Made by a program: the position numbers and the translations under genes. Of a stretch of DNA of 40,162 nucleotides, positions 15,673 through 23,834 are shown in pieces. This DNA comes from a bacterium (GTDB lineage: Bacteria; Chloroflexota; Dormibacteria; UBA8260; Bog-877). Position 1 is the stretch's first letter; every line of letters begins with the position of its first letter. The notes under the pieces were generated by a model. That model saw nothing but the letters and a program-made list of their open reading frames with translations. It was not told the origin of the DNA and searched no databases. The stretch is from positions 1 to 40,162 of the forward strand of contig JAKABA010000020.1 in the NCBI GenBank assembly GCA_021802115.1, written 5' to 3'.

Positions 15673-15697
15673 GGTGCAGCCGGAGGACAGCTGCACC
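15673..15697 (+). repeat. Perfect 8-bp inverted repeat upstream of the B12 operon
   Basis: GGTGCAGC (15673-15680) and GCTGCACC (15690-15697) are separated by 9 bases. The rest of 15555-15765 is non-coding and holds smaller hairpins, such as GGTGA/TCACC soon after the carbonic anhydrase stop. It could be an operator or an end-of-transcript hairpin. No T-run follows, so a simple intrinsic terminator is not supported. Confidence 0.45.
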
Positions 15698-15766
15698 GTC
15701 GCGTGGATCCATTGGACGGGCTCGCAGAGCACTGGGCGGTGCACCTCGAGGGCAGGACAGAGCGTG

Positions 15767-15772
15767 TAACAT
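15767..15772 (+). promoter_or_regulatory. Putative -10 element of the cobalamin operon
   Basis: TAACAT is located 23 bases before the first paired element of the riboswitch, a sensible place for the operon promoter. The -35 region is not recognisable. Confidence 0.35.
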
Positions 15773-15794
15773 GAGGGGGCGCACAAGTTCATAC

Positions 15795-15930
15795 GCTGGG
15801 GTGCCTGAGGGCTGAAACAAGGGAATCCGGTGCAAGCCGGAGCGGTCCCGCCACTGTAACCAGCAGCTACCTCGCGGCTCTGACGTGCCAGGCAGAGCCG
15901 CGGTGCTGGAAGCCAGATACCTGTCCCAGC
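15795..15930 (+). promoter_or_regulatory. Cobalamin riboswitch
   Basis: The conserved core reads GGGAATCCGGTGCAAGCCGG, then GCGGTCCCGCCACTGTAA, and ends in the B12-box-like AGCCAGATACCTG (15911-15923). The outer P1 stem is GCTGGG (15795-15800) with CCCAGC (15925-15930). These match the cobalamin aptamer consensus. It should bind adenosylcobalamin and lower expression of the biosynthetic operon that starts about 80 bases further on with cobO. Confidence 0.95.
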
Positions 15931-15980
15931 CGTTTCGGGAGATGGGTCTCTACCACCCGGGTCCAGGGGGCGGGCTGGTT

Positions 15981-16006
15981 TGAGGACCTTCTCCTCACCC
16001 GAGGAG
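15981..16006 (+). promoter_or_regulatory. Riboswitch expression platform: competing hairpins over the cobO ribosome-binding site
   Basis: CTCCTC (15991-15996) can pair with GAGGAG (16001-16006), which is part of the ribosome-binding site AGGAGGTGA (16002-16010), across the four-base loop ACCC. The same strand can instead pair as TCCTCA (15992-15997) with TGAGGA (15981-15986). The two helices exclude each other. This suggests translational control by hiding or freeing the cobO ribosome-binding site. Confidence 0.6.
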
Positions 16007-16012
16007 GTGATT

Positions 16013-16591
16013 TTGGAGCCCGAGCAGTTGGCCGAGAGGCGGGCCGCCAAGGCGCGTCGGCGAGGCCTGCTCCTGGTCTTCACCGGGAACGGCAAGGGGA
16101 AGACGACCGCCGCTTTCGGGCTGGCGTTGCGGGCCTCCGGTAACCGGATGCCTGTGAAGGTGGTCCAGTTCATCAAGGGGGCCTGGAAGACGGGGGAGCG
16201 CGAGGCAATTGCTGCTCACCTACCGGGCATCACGGTGGAGGTAGGGGGCAAGGGCTTCACCATCGAACGCCTGCGCAATCCACGAGTCCCGGTGCCTGAG
16301 CACCAAGCCGCCGCGGAGGCGGCATTCGCGATGGCCAGGGTCGCGGTCACCTGCGGGGATTACCGGATGGTGATTTTAGATGAAGTCCTGGGCGCGATTA
16401 AGGCAGGTCTGGTCAGTGAGCCGGCCCTGTTGGAGCTGGCACAGTCCCGCCCGCCCGGCCAGCATCTGGTGCTGACGGGTCGGGCCGCCAGCCCGGCGGT
16501 GATCGCGGCCGCTGACATGGTGACCGAAATGGTCGAGATCAAGCATCACTATGCGGCCGGAATCCCGGCCCAGCGAGGGATCGAGTTTTGA
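16013..16591 (+). CDS. cobO: Cob(I)alamin / corrinoid adenosyltransferase
   Basis: CobO (BtuR/CobA type) transfers the adenosyl group of ATP to the cobalt of reduced corrinoids. The 192-residue length is typical. The P-loop is FTGNGKGKTTAAFG (about residues 21-34). VKVVQFIKGAWKTGE, VTCGDYRMVILDEV and HLVLTGR follow in the family order, and the C-terminal HYAAGIPAQRGIEF is the usual ending. I chose TTG 16013 because AGGAGG (16002-16007) lies five bases before it. An upstream TTG at 15980 would start inside the regulatory hairpin. It is the first gene of the B12 operon, and cobN starts in its stop codon (TTGA). Confidence 0.93.
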   Translation: MEPEQLAERRAAKARRRGLLLVFTGNGKGKTTAAFGLALRASGNRMPVKVVQFIKGAWKTGEREAIAAHLPGITVEVGGKGFTIERLRNPRVPVPEHQAAAEAAFAMARVAVTCGDYRMVILDEVLGAIKAGLVSEPALLELAQSRPPGQHLVLTGRAASPAVIAAADMVTEMVEIKHHYAAGIPAQRGIEF

Positions 16592-19500
16592 GCCGTCTGG
16601 TGCTGATCAGCACCGCGGATACTGACCTCCTGACGCTGGCTAAGGCGAGCCAGCGTCTCCCGCCAGATTTCGGCGACGTGGTGCTTCTCAACCCCGCCCG
16701 GCTGACTGCCAAAGATGTTGATCAATTGGTGACAGACCTACCGCATACCTGGGCAGTCGGCTGTCGGCTGCTGGGGGGCCGACGGGCTTTCCCGACGGGG
16801 TTCGACCGCCTTCGCCTTGCCTGCGTCAGCGCCGGAGTCGCCTTCATGGCCTGGACCGGGGAGCGCGGCCAGGACCCGGAACTTGAGGCTGCCAGCAGCG
16901 TGGCCGGGGCGACGATGGCGCGTGCTGCTGAGTACTGGGAGCAGGGCGGCGTTGAGAATGCCTACAACCTGCTTCTGCACGTTAGCGCCGGCGTTCGGGG
17001 TACGCGCTGGCCCCCGGCTCCCCCGCAGGTGATGCCTTCGCATGGGATTTACCGCGATGGCGCTGCGATCGGGCTTGCTGAGTGGCAGTCCCACCGCCGC
17101 CCGGGACGCCCGGTCGTGGCTGTGGCCTTCTACCGTTCCCACTGGATCAGTGGGAACGCCGACTTCGTCGATCGCCTCGTTGCGGCTCTTGACGCTGCCG
17201 GGGCTGAGCCCCTCCCGTTCTTCGCCTATTCTCTGCGAGACGGCGGTGCTCATGGCCTGCCTGCTGCGGTTGCCGATTGTCTCTTTGCAGGCAACCGCCT
17301 GGTGGCCGACTGTCTGATCATGACCCTGAGCTTCTCCGTGGCGCACGTGCTGGTCGACGGAGCCACGGTGGCGGATGACTGGTCGGCGGTGTGGATGGAC
17401 CGTTTGGGGATCCCCGTGTTGCAGGGCCCGATGTCCACCGGCACCAGGGCAACTTGGCACACCAGCTCCGCCGGTCTGAGTCCAATCGACGTGGCCATGC
17501 AGGTGGCGCTCCCAGAATTCGACGGGCGCATCACCGGGCCGGTCTTCTGCTTCAAGGAGGAGATCAACGGAACCGTCGCCTACGTGGCCGATAGCGAACG
17601 GACCGAGGCACTGGCGCGCCTGGCGGTCAGTTGGGCGCGACTTCGCAGCAAGGCAAATTTCGAAAAGCGGCTGGCGATTGTGCTGAGCAGCTACCCCACC
17701 AAGAATGCCCGCATCGGCAATGCCGTGGGGTTGGACACCCCTGCTTCGGCGCTGGTGCTGCTGCGGGATCTCGCCCGCGCTGGGTATGACGTCGGTGGCC
17801 TGCCCGATACCGGTGATGACCTCATCCAGGACCTGATCCAAGCCGGCGCGTACGATCGGGAGTACCTGACCCGGGAGCAGATGGTGGGTGCCGCCGCTCA
17901 GCAATCATTTAACTCTTACGGCGTAGCATACGGTGATCTGGCGCCATCCCTTCGGGCACGCATCGAGGCCGCCTGGGGCGCAGCGCCGGGTGAGGTCTAC
18001 ACCGATGGGGAGACCATCTATTTTGCGGGACTTCGCTTCGGCAAAGTGATGCTGTGCATCCAACCGCCGCGTGGCTTTGGCGAAAACCCGATTGCTATCT
18101 ACCACGACCCCACACTAGCCCCGACGCATCAGTACACCGCTTTTTACCGGTGGCTGGAACGGGAGTTCCAGGCCGACGCGTTGGTCCATCTTGGCAAGCA
18201 CGGCACTCTGGAGTGGCTTCCAGGCAAGGCCCTGGGGCTCAGCGCGGAGTGCTTCCCGGAAGCCCTGCTCGGGGCGGTTCCCCTCTTTTATCCGTTCGTG
18301 GTCAACGATCCTGGCGAGGGGGTGCAGGCCAAGCGTAGAGCGCATGCGGTCATCATCGATCACCTGATTCCCCCGATGACCCGCGCTGACGCCTACGGCG
18401 ACGTTGTCAAGTTGGAACAGCTCATGGACGAGTACTACCAGATGCAAACTCTCGACCCCACTAAGTTGGGGCGCATCCAAGAGCTGATTTGGGAGTGCGT
18501 ACAAGCGGCCAACCTGCACCGCGATCTGGGCCTTGAGGAAGCACCGGCGGACTTCAGCGACTTCCTATTGCATCTCGACGGCTACGTGTGTGAGCTCAAG
18601 GACGCCCAGATTCGGGGCGGCCTGCACGTCCTCGGAGAGCCTCCGGAAGGGGAGGTTCTAGTCGATCTCCTGGTCGAGATGACGCGCCGCACCAATGAGG
18701 GCCGGCCGGGACTCAGGCCGGCCCTGGCTGCGGTCCTGGGCTTGCCGGACGAGGTAGGGGCGGGTCACGGCGCCTCCCTGGACGAGCTTCACGGTCGAAC
18801 TCGCACCTTGGTGGCGCGCGCGCTCCTCCAGGGTCCAGAGCGGGCCCTGAAGGAGGCGGGGGTTCCTGCCGCGGGGCCCGTGCTGGATGCCCTGACCTAC
18901 GCGGTCAAGTCTCTGGCCCCGCGCCTGGCGAGCACGACCAACGAGTTGACCAATCTCATGGCGGGTTTGGACGGCCACTTCGTCCCAGCGGGCCCCAGTG
19001 GAGCACCGACGAGAGGCATGGCCCACGTTCTGCCCACGGGCCGCAACTTCTACTCCGTAGACCCCAAGACCCTGCCCTCGCCCACTGCCTACGAGGTGGG
19101 GACTGCACTGGCGGAGGCCACGCTGAGGCGGTACCGTGAGGAGCAGGGGCAATTCCCAGAGACCGTGGGACTGGTGGTCTGGGGCACCGCCGCCATGCGC
19201 ACCCATGGGGATGACGTGGCGGAGGTGCTCAACCTGTTGGGCGTCCGGCCCCGCTGGGACGGCGACAACCGTCGTGTGGCCGGACTCGAGGTCATCTCGC
19301 CAGATGAGCTGGGTCGGCCCCGGATCGATGTGGTGCTCCGGATCTCCGGATTTTTTCGGGATGCCTTCCCGAATCTGGTCCATCTCGTGGACGACGCGAT
19401 CCAGATGGTGGCGCGGCTCGACGAGCCCGACGATGTCAACTTCGTAGCCAAGCACTTCCGTGCGGAAGTCGGCCGCAAGCAGGCGGCGGGGATCCGGGCG

Positions 19501-20310
19501 GCTAGCGCCACGCGGACCGCCCTGTTCCGCATCTTCGGCAGCGCCCCCGGATCCTACGGCGCCGGAATCCTGCCCTTGATCGACGAGGGGAACTGGTCCG
19601 AGGTGGCGGATCTGGCCCGTGCCTACGAGGCTTGGGGAGCCTTTGCCTACGGTCGCGAAGAATATGGAACCGATGCAGTTCCCGAGTTCCGAGACCGCTT
19701 TGCGAGCATTTCAGTAGCGCTGAAGAACCAGGACAACCGCGAGCACGACATCCTGGACTCCGACGACTACCTGCAGTACCACGGTGGGATGATCGCCACC
19801 GTCCGTGCGCTCAGCGGCCGTTCGCCGCAACAGTATCACGGCGACAGCGCCGACCCGGGACGGGTCAGGGTGCGTGCCCTCCAGGAGGAACTGCGCAAGG
19901 TTTTCCGCACGCGGGCGGTGAATCCTAAGTGGATCCGTGGGATGATGCGGCACGGCTACAAGGGCGCTTTCGAAATGGCGGCAACGATGGACTACCTGTT
20001 CGGCTACGACGCGACCAGTGACGTGGCCGAGGACTGGATGTACGAGGAAGTCGCCCGTCGTTACACCCTCGACCCCGGAGTTCAGGAGTTCATGCGGGAG
20101 AAGAACCCGTGGGCGCTGATGAGCATCCTACGGCGCCTCTTCGAGGCGGCCGACCGAGGTATGTGGGAGCAGCCGCCGCCCGAGGTTCTGGAGCGTTTGG
20201 GGCAGTTGGAGTGGGAGCTCGACGCGTACCTGGAGGAGTGGCGCAGCCGACCGCTGGTTCGCCCGACGACGGCCGCCTCCGATGGAAGTGAGGCGGCGGG
20301 TTCTCGGTGA
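16588..20310 (+). CDS. cobN: Cobaltochelatase large subunit CobN
   Basis: CobN is the large, metal- and tetrapyrrole-binding subunit of the ATP-dependent chelatase that inserts cobalt into hydrogenobyrinic acid a,c-diamide in the late-insertion route. The 1240-residue length is normal. Recognisable blocks of the CobN/ChlH family are HLGKHGTLEWLPGKALGLS (about residues 530-548), YPFVVNDPGEGVQAKRR, the segment around LPTGRNFYSVDPK (near 812) and the C-terminal region with DSDDYLQYHGGM and MRHGYKGAFEMAATMDYLFG. The TTG start overlaps the cobO stop. Its ATPase partners are not adjacent; the only candidate is the AAA+/VWA fusion at 37735-39861. CobN sits oddly in an operon that also carries CbiX, CbiD and CbiG of the early-cobalt pathway. 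Confidence 0.95.
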   Translation: MSRLVLISTADTDLLTLAKASQRLPPDFGDVVLLNPARLTAKDVDQLVTDLPHTWAVGCRLLGGRRAFPTGFDRLRLACVSAGVAFMAWTGERGQDPELEAASSVAGATMARAAEYWEQGGVENAYNLLLHVSAGVRGTRWPPAPPQVMPSHGIYRDGAAIGLAEWQSHRRPGRPVVAVAFYRSHWISGNADFVDRLVAALDAAGAEPLPFFAYSLRDGGAHGLPAAVADCLFAGNRLVADCLIMTLSFSVAHVLVDGATVADDWSAVWMDRLGIPVLQGPMSTGTRATWHTSSAGLSPIDVAMQVALPEFDGRITGPVFCFKEEINGTVAYVADSERTEALARLAVSWARLRSKANFEKRLAIVLSSYPTKNARIGNAVGLDTPASALVLLRDLARAGYDVGGLPDTGDDLIQDLIQAGAYDREYLTREQMVGAAAQQSFNSYGVAYGDLAPSLRARIEAAWGAAPGEVYTDGETIYFAGLRFGKVMLCIQPPRGFGENPIAIYHDPTLAPTHQYTAFYRWLEREFQADALVHLGKHGTLEWLPGKALGLSAECFPEALLGAVPLFYPFVVNDPGEGVQAKRRAHAVIIDHLIPPMTRADAYGDVVKLEQLMDEYYQMQTLDPTKLGRIQELIWECVQAANLHRDLGLEEAPADFSDFLLHLDGYVCELKDAQIRGGLHVLGEPPEGEVLVDLLVEMTRRTNEGRPGLRPALAAVLGLPDEVGAGHGASLDELHGRTRTLVARALLQGPERALKEAGVPAAGPVLDALTYAVKSLAPRLASTTNELTNLMAGLDGHFVPAGPSGAPTRGMAHVLPTGRNFYSVDPKTLPSPTAYEVGTALAEATLRRYREEQGQFPETVGLVVWGTAAMRTHGDDVAEVLNLLGVRPRWDGDNRRVAGLEVISPDELGRPRIDVVLRISGFFRDAFPNLVHLVDDAIQMVARLDEPDDVNFVAKHFRAEVGRKQAAGIRAASATRTALFRIFGSAPGSYGAGILPLIDEGNWSEVADLARAYEAWGAFAYGREEYGTDAVPEFRDRFASISVALKNQDNREHDILDSDDYLQYHGGMIATVRALSGRSPQQYHGDSADPGRVRVRALQEELRKVFRTRAVNPKWIRGMMRHGYKGAFEMAATMDYLFGYDATSDVAEDWMYEEVARRYTLDPGVQEFMREKNPWALMSILRRLFEAADRGMWEQPPPEVLERLGQLEWELDAYLEEWRSRPLVRPTTAASDGSEAAGSR

Positions 20311-21083
20311 ACCAGGTTGCATCGCAGGGCCGAGTGTATCTGGTGGGCGCGGGCCCGGGTGATCCGGGGCTCCTCACCGTGCGAGCGCTCTCGATTCTGG
20401 AGTCCGCGGACCAGGTCTACTACGACCAGCTGGTCACCCCCGAGATCCTCTCCCTCGCTCGACCGGGGTGTGAAATGGTGAACGTTGGTCATCGCGCCGG
20501 CTACACCGCGCGAAACCTAGTGGCCGTCGCACAACGCATGGCGGAGGCGGCGCGCCGTGGGTTGCTGGTGGCCAGGCTGAAGGGGGGCGATCCGTTCCTT
20601 CTGGGGCGCGGGGGCGAGGAGGTCCAGGCCCTGGTGCAGGCGGGAGTCGGTGTCGAAGTAGTGCCGGGCGTGAGCTCCGCTATTGCCGGTCCTGCCGCGG
20701 CTGGAATTCCGGTGACCCACCGCGGGGTGGCGGCTTCGGTGGCTGTCGTCTCGGGCCATCGGTGTGACGAGGAAGGCGGCATTGACTGGAGCCGGCTGCA
20801 CGCCGACACCGTGGTGGTGTTGATGGCCAGCAAGCGGCTCCAACGCATCGCCTCGGCGATGACCGCCGCGGGGTGGTCGCCGGAGACGCCGGCGGCGGTG
20901 ATCATGGCAGCGACCACTGCTCGGCAGCGACAAGTCATGGCCCCACTGTGCCGGATCGCGGCCGCCGCAGCGGCGGCGATGATGGAGGCCCCCGCACTCT
21001 TGGTGGTGGGGGAGGTCGTCGCCGTAGGCGCGGGGAGCGGCAGCGGGGGTGCTGCTCCCGAGTCGGGGTTCTCAGGCTCATGA
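20307..21083 (+). CDS. cobA: Uroporphyrinogen-III C-methyltransferase (SUMT)
   Basis: SUMT adds methyl groups from SAM at C2 and C7 of uroporphyrinogen III, giving precorrin-2, the branch point to B12 and sirohaem. The 258-residue protein has VYLVGAGPGDPGLLTVRA (residues 10-27), YDQLV, RLKGGDPFLLGRGGEE, VVPGVSSAIAGPAAAGIPVTHRG and the SGH motif, all typical. It is a stand-alone SUMT without the CysG dehydrogenase/chelatase part. The last 20 residues are Gly/Ala/Ser-rich and probably unstructured. It starts with GTG in the cobN stop (GTGA) and is followed by cbiX by an ATGA overlap. Confidence 0.95.
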   Translation: MNQVASQGRVYLVGAGPGDPGLLTVRALSILESADQVYYDQLVTPEILSLARPGCEMVNVGHRAGYTARNLVAVAQRMAEAARRGLLVARLKGGDPFLLGRGGEEVQALVQAGVGVEVVPGVSSAIAGPAAAGIPVTHRGVAASVAVVSGHRCDEEGGIDWSRLHADTVVVLMASKRLQRIASAMTAAGWSPETPAAVIMAATTARQRQVMAPLCRIAAAAAAAMMEAPALLVVGEVVAVGAGSGSGGAAPESGFSGS

Positions 21084-21820
21084 CCGTCCTGGTGTTGATG
21101 GGGCATGGCAGTCCGGACTTCGCCGGACAGCGGGAGTTACTGGCGCTGCGGGCACGGCTAGCCGCGCGGCTGCCGTTCGAGGTGCGCTTGGGCGTGTCGG
21201 AATTTTCGGGACCGGGCGTGCCGGACCTGGAGTCGGCCTTTACCGGGCTGTCGCCTCGTACGCTGGTGGTGGCCCAGCCGCTGCTCCTCTTCAGCGGCGG
21301 CCACTGGCGTGATGACATTCCTCCTCGGGCGCGGCGGATGGCGCTGGACCTTGACTTGGACCTTTGTCTCGGTCGACCGATCGGAGACGATCCGGTGTTG
21401 ATCGGACTCGTCGAATCGAGGCTGCGCGCGGTCGGCGCCGCAGGCAGAGACGCCCTTTTGTTCGTGGGACGGGGCAGTGCGGACGCTCGAGCCAGGACCC
21501 AGACGCAGCAGGTGGCGGCGGAGCTCGCCCGTAGGCTTGGAATCGTGCATGAGGTCTGTTATGCGGGTATCAGCCATCCTGACGTGGCCGAGGGCATGGC
21601 GCTCGTCGGCCGGCGCCACCCGAGCAGAATCCTGGTGGTTCCATACCTGCTCCATGCCGGAGCTTTGCTCCACCGCGTGCAGGACCTGGCCAGTCAGAGC
21701 TCTGTGGGCTGCCCGGCCCTGGTCTCAGCTCACATCGGCAACAGCGAGCCACTGGTGGACATGCTGGTCCACCGGGCCATGGCGATGCGGGACAGGGTGC
21801 CGGCGGTGATTGGGCTTTGA
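21080..21820 (+). CDS. cbiX: Sirohydrochlorin cobaltochelatase CbiX (two-domain form)
   Basis: CbiX inserts cobalt into sirohydrochlorin at the start of the early-insertion B12 route, without ATP. From ATG 21080 the protein has 246 residues, the long form with two similar halves. The first half carries LMGHGSPDF and FSGGHWRDDIP, with the two metal-ligand His. The second half has VGRGSADARA in place of a GHGS, plus YLLHAGALLHRV. The degenerate second half is common in long CbiX proteins. The ATG overlaps the cobA stop (ATGA), which fixes the start. A sirohaem ferrochelatase role is possible, but the B12 operon context favours cobalt. Confidence 0.88.
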   Translation: MTVLVLMGHGSPDFAGQRELLALRARLAARLPFEVRLGVSEFSGPGVPDLESAFTGLSPRTLVVAQPLLLFSGGHWRDDIPPRARRMALDLDLDLCLGRPIGDDPVLIGLVESRLRAVGAAGRDALLFVGRGSADARARTQTQQVAAELARRLGIVHEVCYAGISHPDVAEGMALVGRRHPSRILVVPYLLHAGALLHRVQDLASQSSVGCPALVSAHIGNSEPLVDMLVHRAMAMRDRVPAVIGL

Positions 21821-23166
21821 CCGTTCCGGTTTTGGTGATCGGCTCCACTCAGAGCGGCGCCGGCAAGACCACTGCGACCATGGCTCTCATCGCCGGCCTC
21901 CGCGGTCGCGGCCTCAAGGTCCAGCCGTTCAAGGTGGGCCCCGACTATCTGGACCCCTCACTGCTCACGTGGGTGGCGGGCCGCACCTGCCGGAACCTTG
22001 ACGCCTGGATGCTGGGGGAGCAGCAACTGCTGGAGCTCTTTCAGCGGGCCGCGCGTGGAGCTGACATCGCTGTGGTGGAGGGGGTGATGGGGCTCTTTGA
22101 CGACAGGGTTGGCGGTGGCGGCGGCGCCAGCACCGCCGCGGTCGCGCGTGCTCTGGGCGCTCCGGTGGTGCTCGTACTAGACGCCAGCTCCTCGTCGCAG
22201 ACGGTCGGAGCCGTGGCGGCGGGCATGAGCGCGGCGCCCGGGGTCAAGTTGGCCGGCGTGGTGCTCAATCGAGTGGCCAGCGATCGTCATCTGCAGGGGT
22301 GCTCCGAGGGGCTCAGGGCATGGGGGGTACCGTGCCTGGGTTGGCTGGCCCGGGACGACCGCCTTGCCCGGCCGGACCGCTATCTGGGGCTCGTTTCAGC
22401 TGCCGAGTCTCTGCCGCCGCGGACGTTCCGGGGCCGCCTTACCGCAGCCGCCGAACGTCTGGACCTCTCTTCGATGTTGCGGCGAGCCCAGCCGGCCACC
22501 AGCCCCGCAGAGGGGCCGCTCCTATTTCCTGCCGAACCCCTCCCCAAGCGGGTGCGGATCGCTCTCGCCAGGGACCAAGCTTTCCACTTCTACTATCACG
22601 ACGCGCTGGATCTGTTGGATGCGTGGGGCGCCGAATTGGTGCCGTTCTCACCGCTCACTGATGCGGCGGTCCCGGCCGACGTCGATGCGATCTACATTGG
22701 TGGCGGTTACCCAGAATTGTTCGCAGAACAGCTCAGCGCCAATGAGAGCATGCGGCGCTCGCTGCGTGCGAACTATCGGCGCGGGGCGTTGGTCTACGGG
22801 GAGTGTGGGGGGGCTATGTATCTGGGCGTCGGCTTGGAGGACGCTCATGGCCGGCACCACCGAATGGTGGGGCTCTGGCCTGGCCGGACGCGGATGCGCC
22901 CGCGCCGCCTGCGCGTGGGATATCGCCGGGTGCGCGGCGTGGCGTCGAATTTCCTCGGCGCCCGGACGCTTCCGGGCCACGAGTTCCACTACTCCCACCT
23001 GCGGGCGACCGCGCGCTCGTGGCCCGCCGCGTGGCAGATTCTGGACGACGGAGGCCGTTCAGAGGGGTTCTCGGCTCCCCGCCTGGTCGCCTCCTACGTT
23101 CACCTGCACCTTGGCGCTGAGCCGAAGCTGGCAGCCGCCTTCGTGGATGCCTCGCTCAAGCTGTGA
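21817..23166 (+). CDS. cbiA: Cobyrinate a,c-diamide synthase
   Basis: CbiA (CobB) amidates the a and c side chains of the corrin ring, using glutamine and ATP. The 449-residue protein has an N-terminal P-loop amidoligase part (STQSGAGKTTATMAL at about 10-24, then FKVGPDYLDP and VVEGVMGLFD). The C-terminal part is a glutamine amidotransferase with Cys in YGECGGAMYL (near 329) and the later His in GHEFHYSHL. The start is TTG 21817, overlapping the cbiX stop (TTGA). It precedes cbiC. In the early-cobalt pathway the substrate would be cobyrinate; in the late pathway it would be hydrogenobyrinate. Confidence 0.94.
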   Translation: MTVPVLVIGSTQSGAGKTTATMALIAGLRGRGLKVQPFKVGPDYLDPSLLTWVAGRTCRNLDAWMLGEQQLLELFQRAARGADIAVVEGVMGLFDDRVGGGGGASTAAVARALGAPVVLVLDASSSSQTVGAVAAGMSAAPGVKLAGVVLNRVASDRHLQGCSEGLRAWGVPCLGWLARDDRLARPDRYLGLVSAAESLPPRTFRGRLTAAAERLDLSSMLRRAQPATSPAEGPLLFPAEPLPKRVRIALARDQAFHFYYHDALDLLDAWGAELVPFSPLTDAAVPADVDAIYIGGGYPELFAEQLSANESMRRSLRANYRRGALVYGECGGAMYLGVGLEDAHGRHHRMVGLWPGRTRMRPRRLRVGYRRVRGVASNFLGARTLPGHEFHYSHLRATARSWPAAWQILDDGGRSEGFSAPRLVASYVHLHLGAEPKLAAAFVDASLKL

Positions 23167-23834
23167 GCGGGCACTCCGGTTTGGATTGGCCCCTGGCCGG
23201 AGGGTATCTGGAGCGGCTGGGTCTGCCGCCACAGGTGATCCGCGAGCGCAGCCGGAGGCGGGCTGTGGAGCTGGTGTCCCCGCATTTTCGCGGCATGGAG
23301 GCGCTCTTGGTGGCGGAGATCATATACGCCACTGGGGACCCCGGCCTTGTCCATCTCGTGCGGTTGGGTGGCGACCCGGTCGGCAAGGCGGTGGCCGCAC
23401 TCGAGGCCGGAAGATCGGTGGTGGTGGACGTGGCCATGGTGAGCGCGGGCGTTCGGCTGCCGAGCGGCCAGACGATGGCGGTGGCAGTTCAAGCCGCCGG
23501 GGCCGAGTGTCTTGCGCTCCACTCCGGGACCACGCGGGCTGCGGCGGGCATGAAGGAACTGTGGCCCCGGTTCGGGGCGGGGGGACTGATCGTTGTGGGC
23601 AATGCACCGACAGCTCTGCTGGCGGTGCTGGACCTGGCCGAGGCGGTGGCAGCGCCCGCCTGCGTGATCGCCACCTGCCCCGGGTTCACCAGTGCCACCG
23701 AGGCCAAGGATGCACTGGCCACTTCAAAGTTGCCCCACCTGGTCATAGCCGGGAGCCGGGGTGGAACCGGGGCCGCTGTGGCCGCCCTCAACTTCTTGCT
23801 GGCGGCCGCCGGCAAGAATGGCGCAGCTGCGTGA
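23163..23834 (+). CDS. cbiC: Precorrin-8X methylmutase (CbiC/CobH)
   Basis: This isomerase moves the C11 methyl group to C12, giving cobyrinate or hydrogenobyrinate. The 223-residue length is normal. VVVDVAMVSAGV, VVGNAPTALLAVLDL and PGFTSATEAKDAL are clear family blocks. One key position is unusual: the conserved catalytic His of the [RMIH] segment (His43 of Pseudomonas denitrificans CobH, RMVHACG) aligns with Tyr55 in AEIIYATGDP. The rest of the protein looks intact and the gene is embedded in a complete operon, so loss of function is not assumed. Its GTG overlaps the cbiA stop, and cbiD starts in its own stop. Confidence 0.9.
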   Translation: MSGHSGLDWPLAGGYLERLGLPPQVIRERSRRRAVELVSPHFRGMEALLVAEIIYATGDPGLVHLVRLGGDPVGKAVAALEAGRSVVVDVAMVSAGVRLPSGQTMAVAVQAAGAECLALHSGTTRAAAGMKELWPRFGAGGLIVVGNAPTALLAVLDLAEAVAAPACVIATCPGFTSATEAKDALATSKLPHLVIAGSRGGTGAAVAALNFLLAAAGKNGAAA

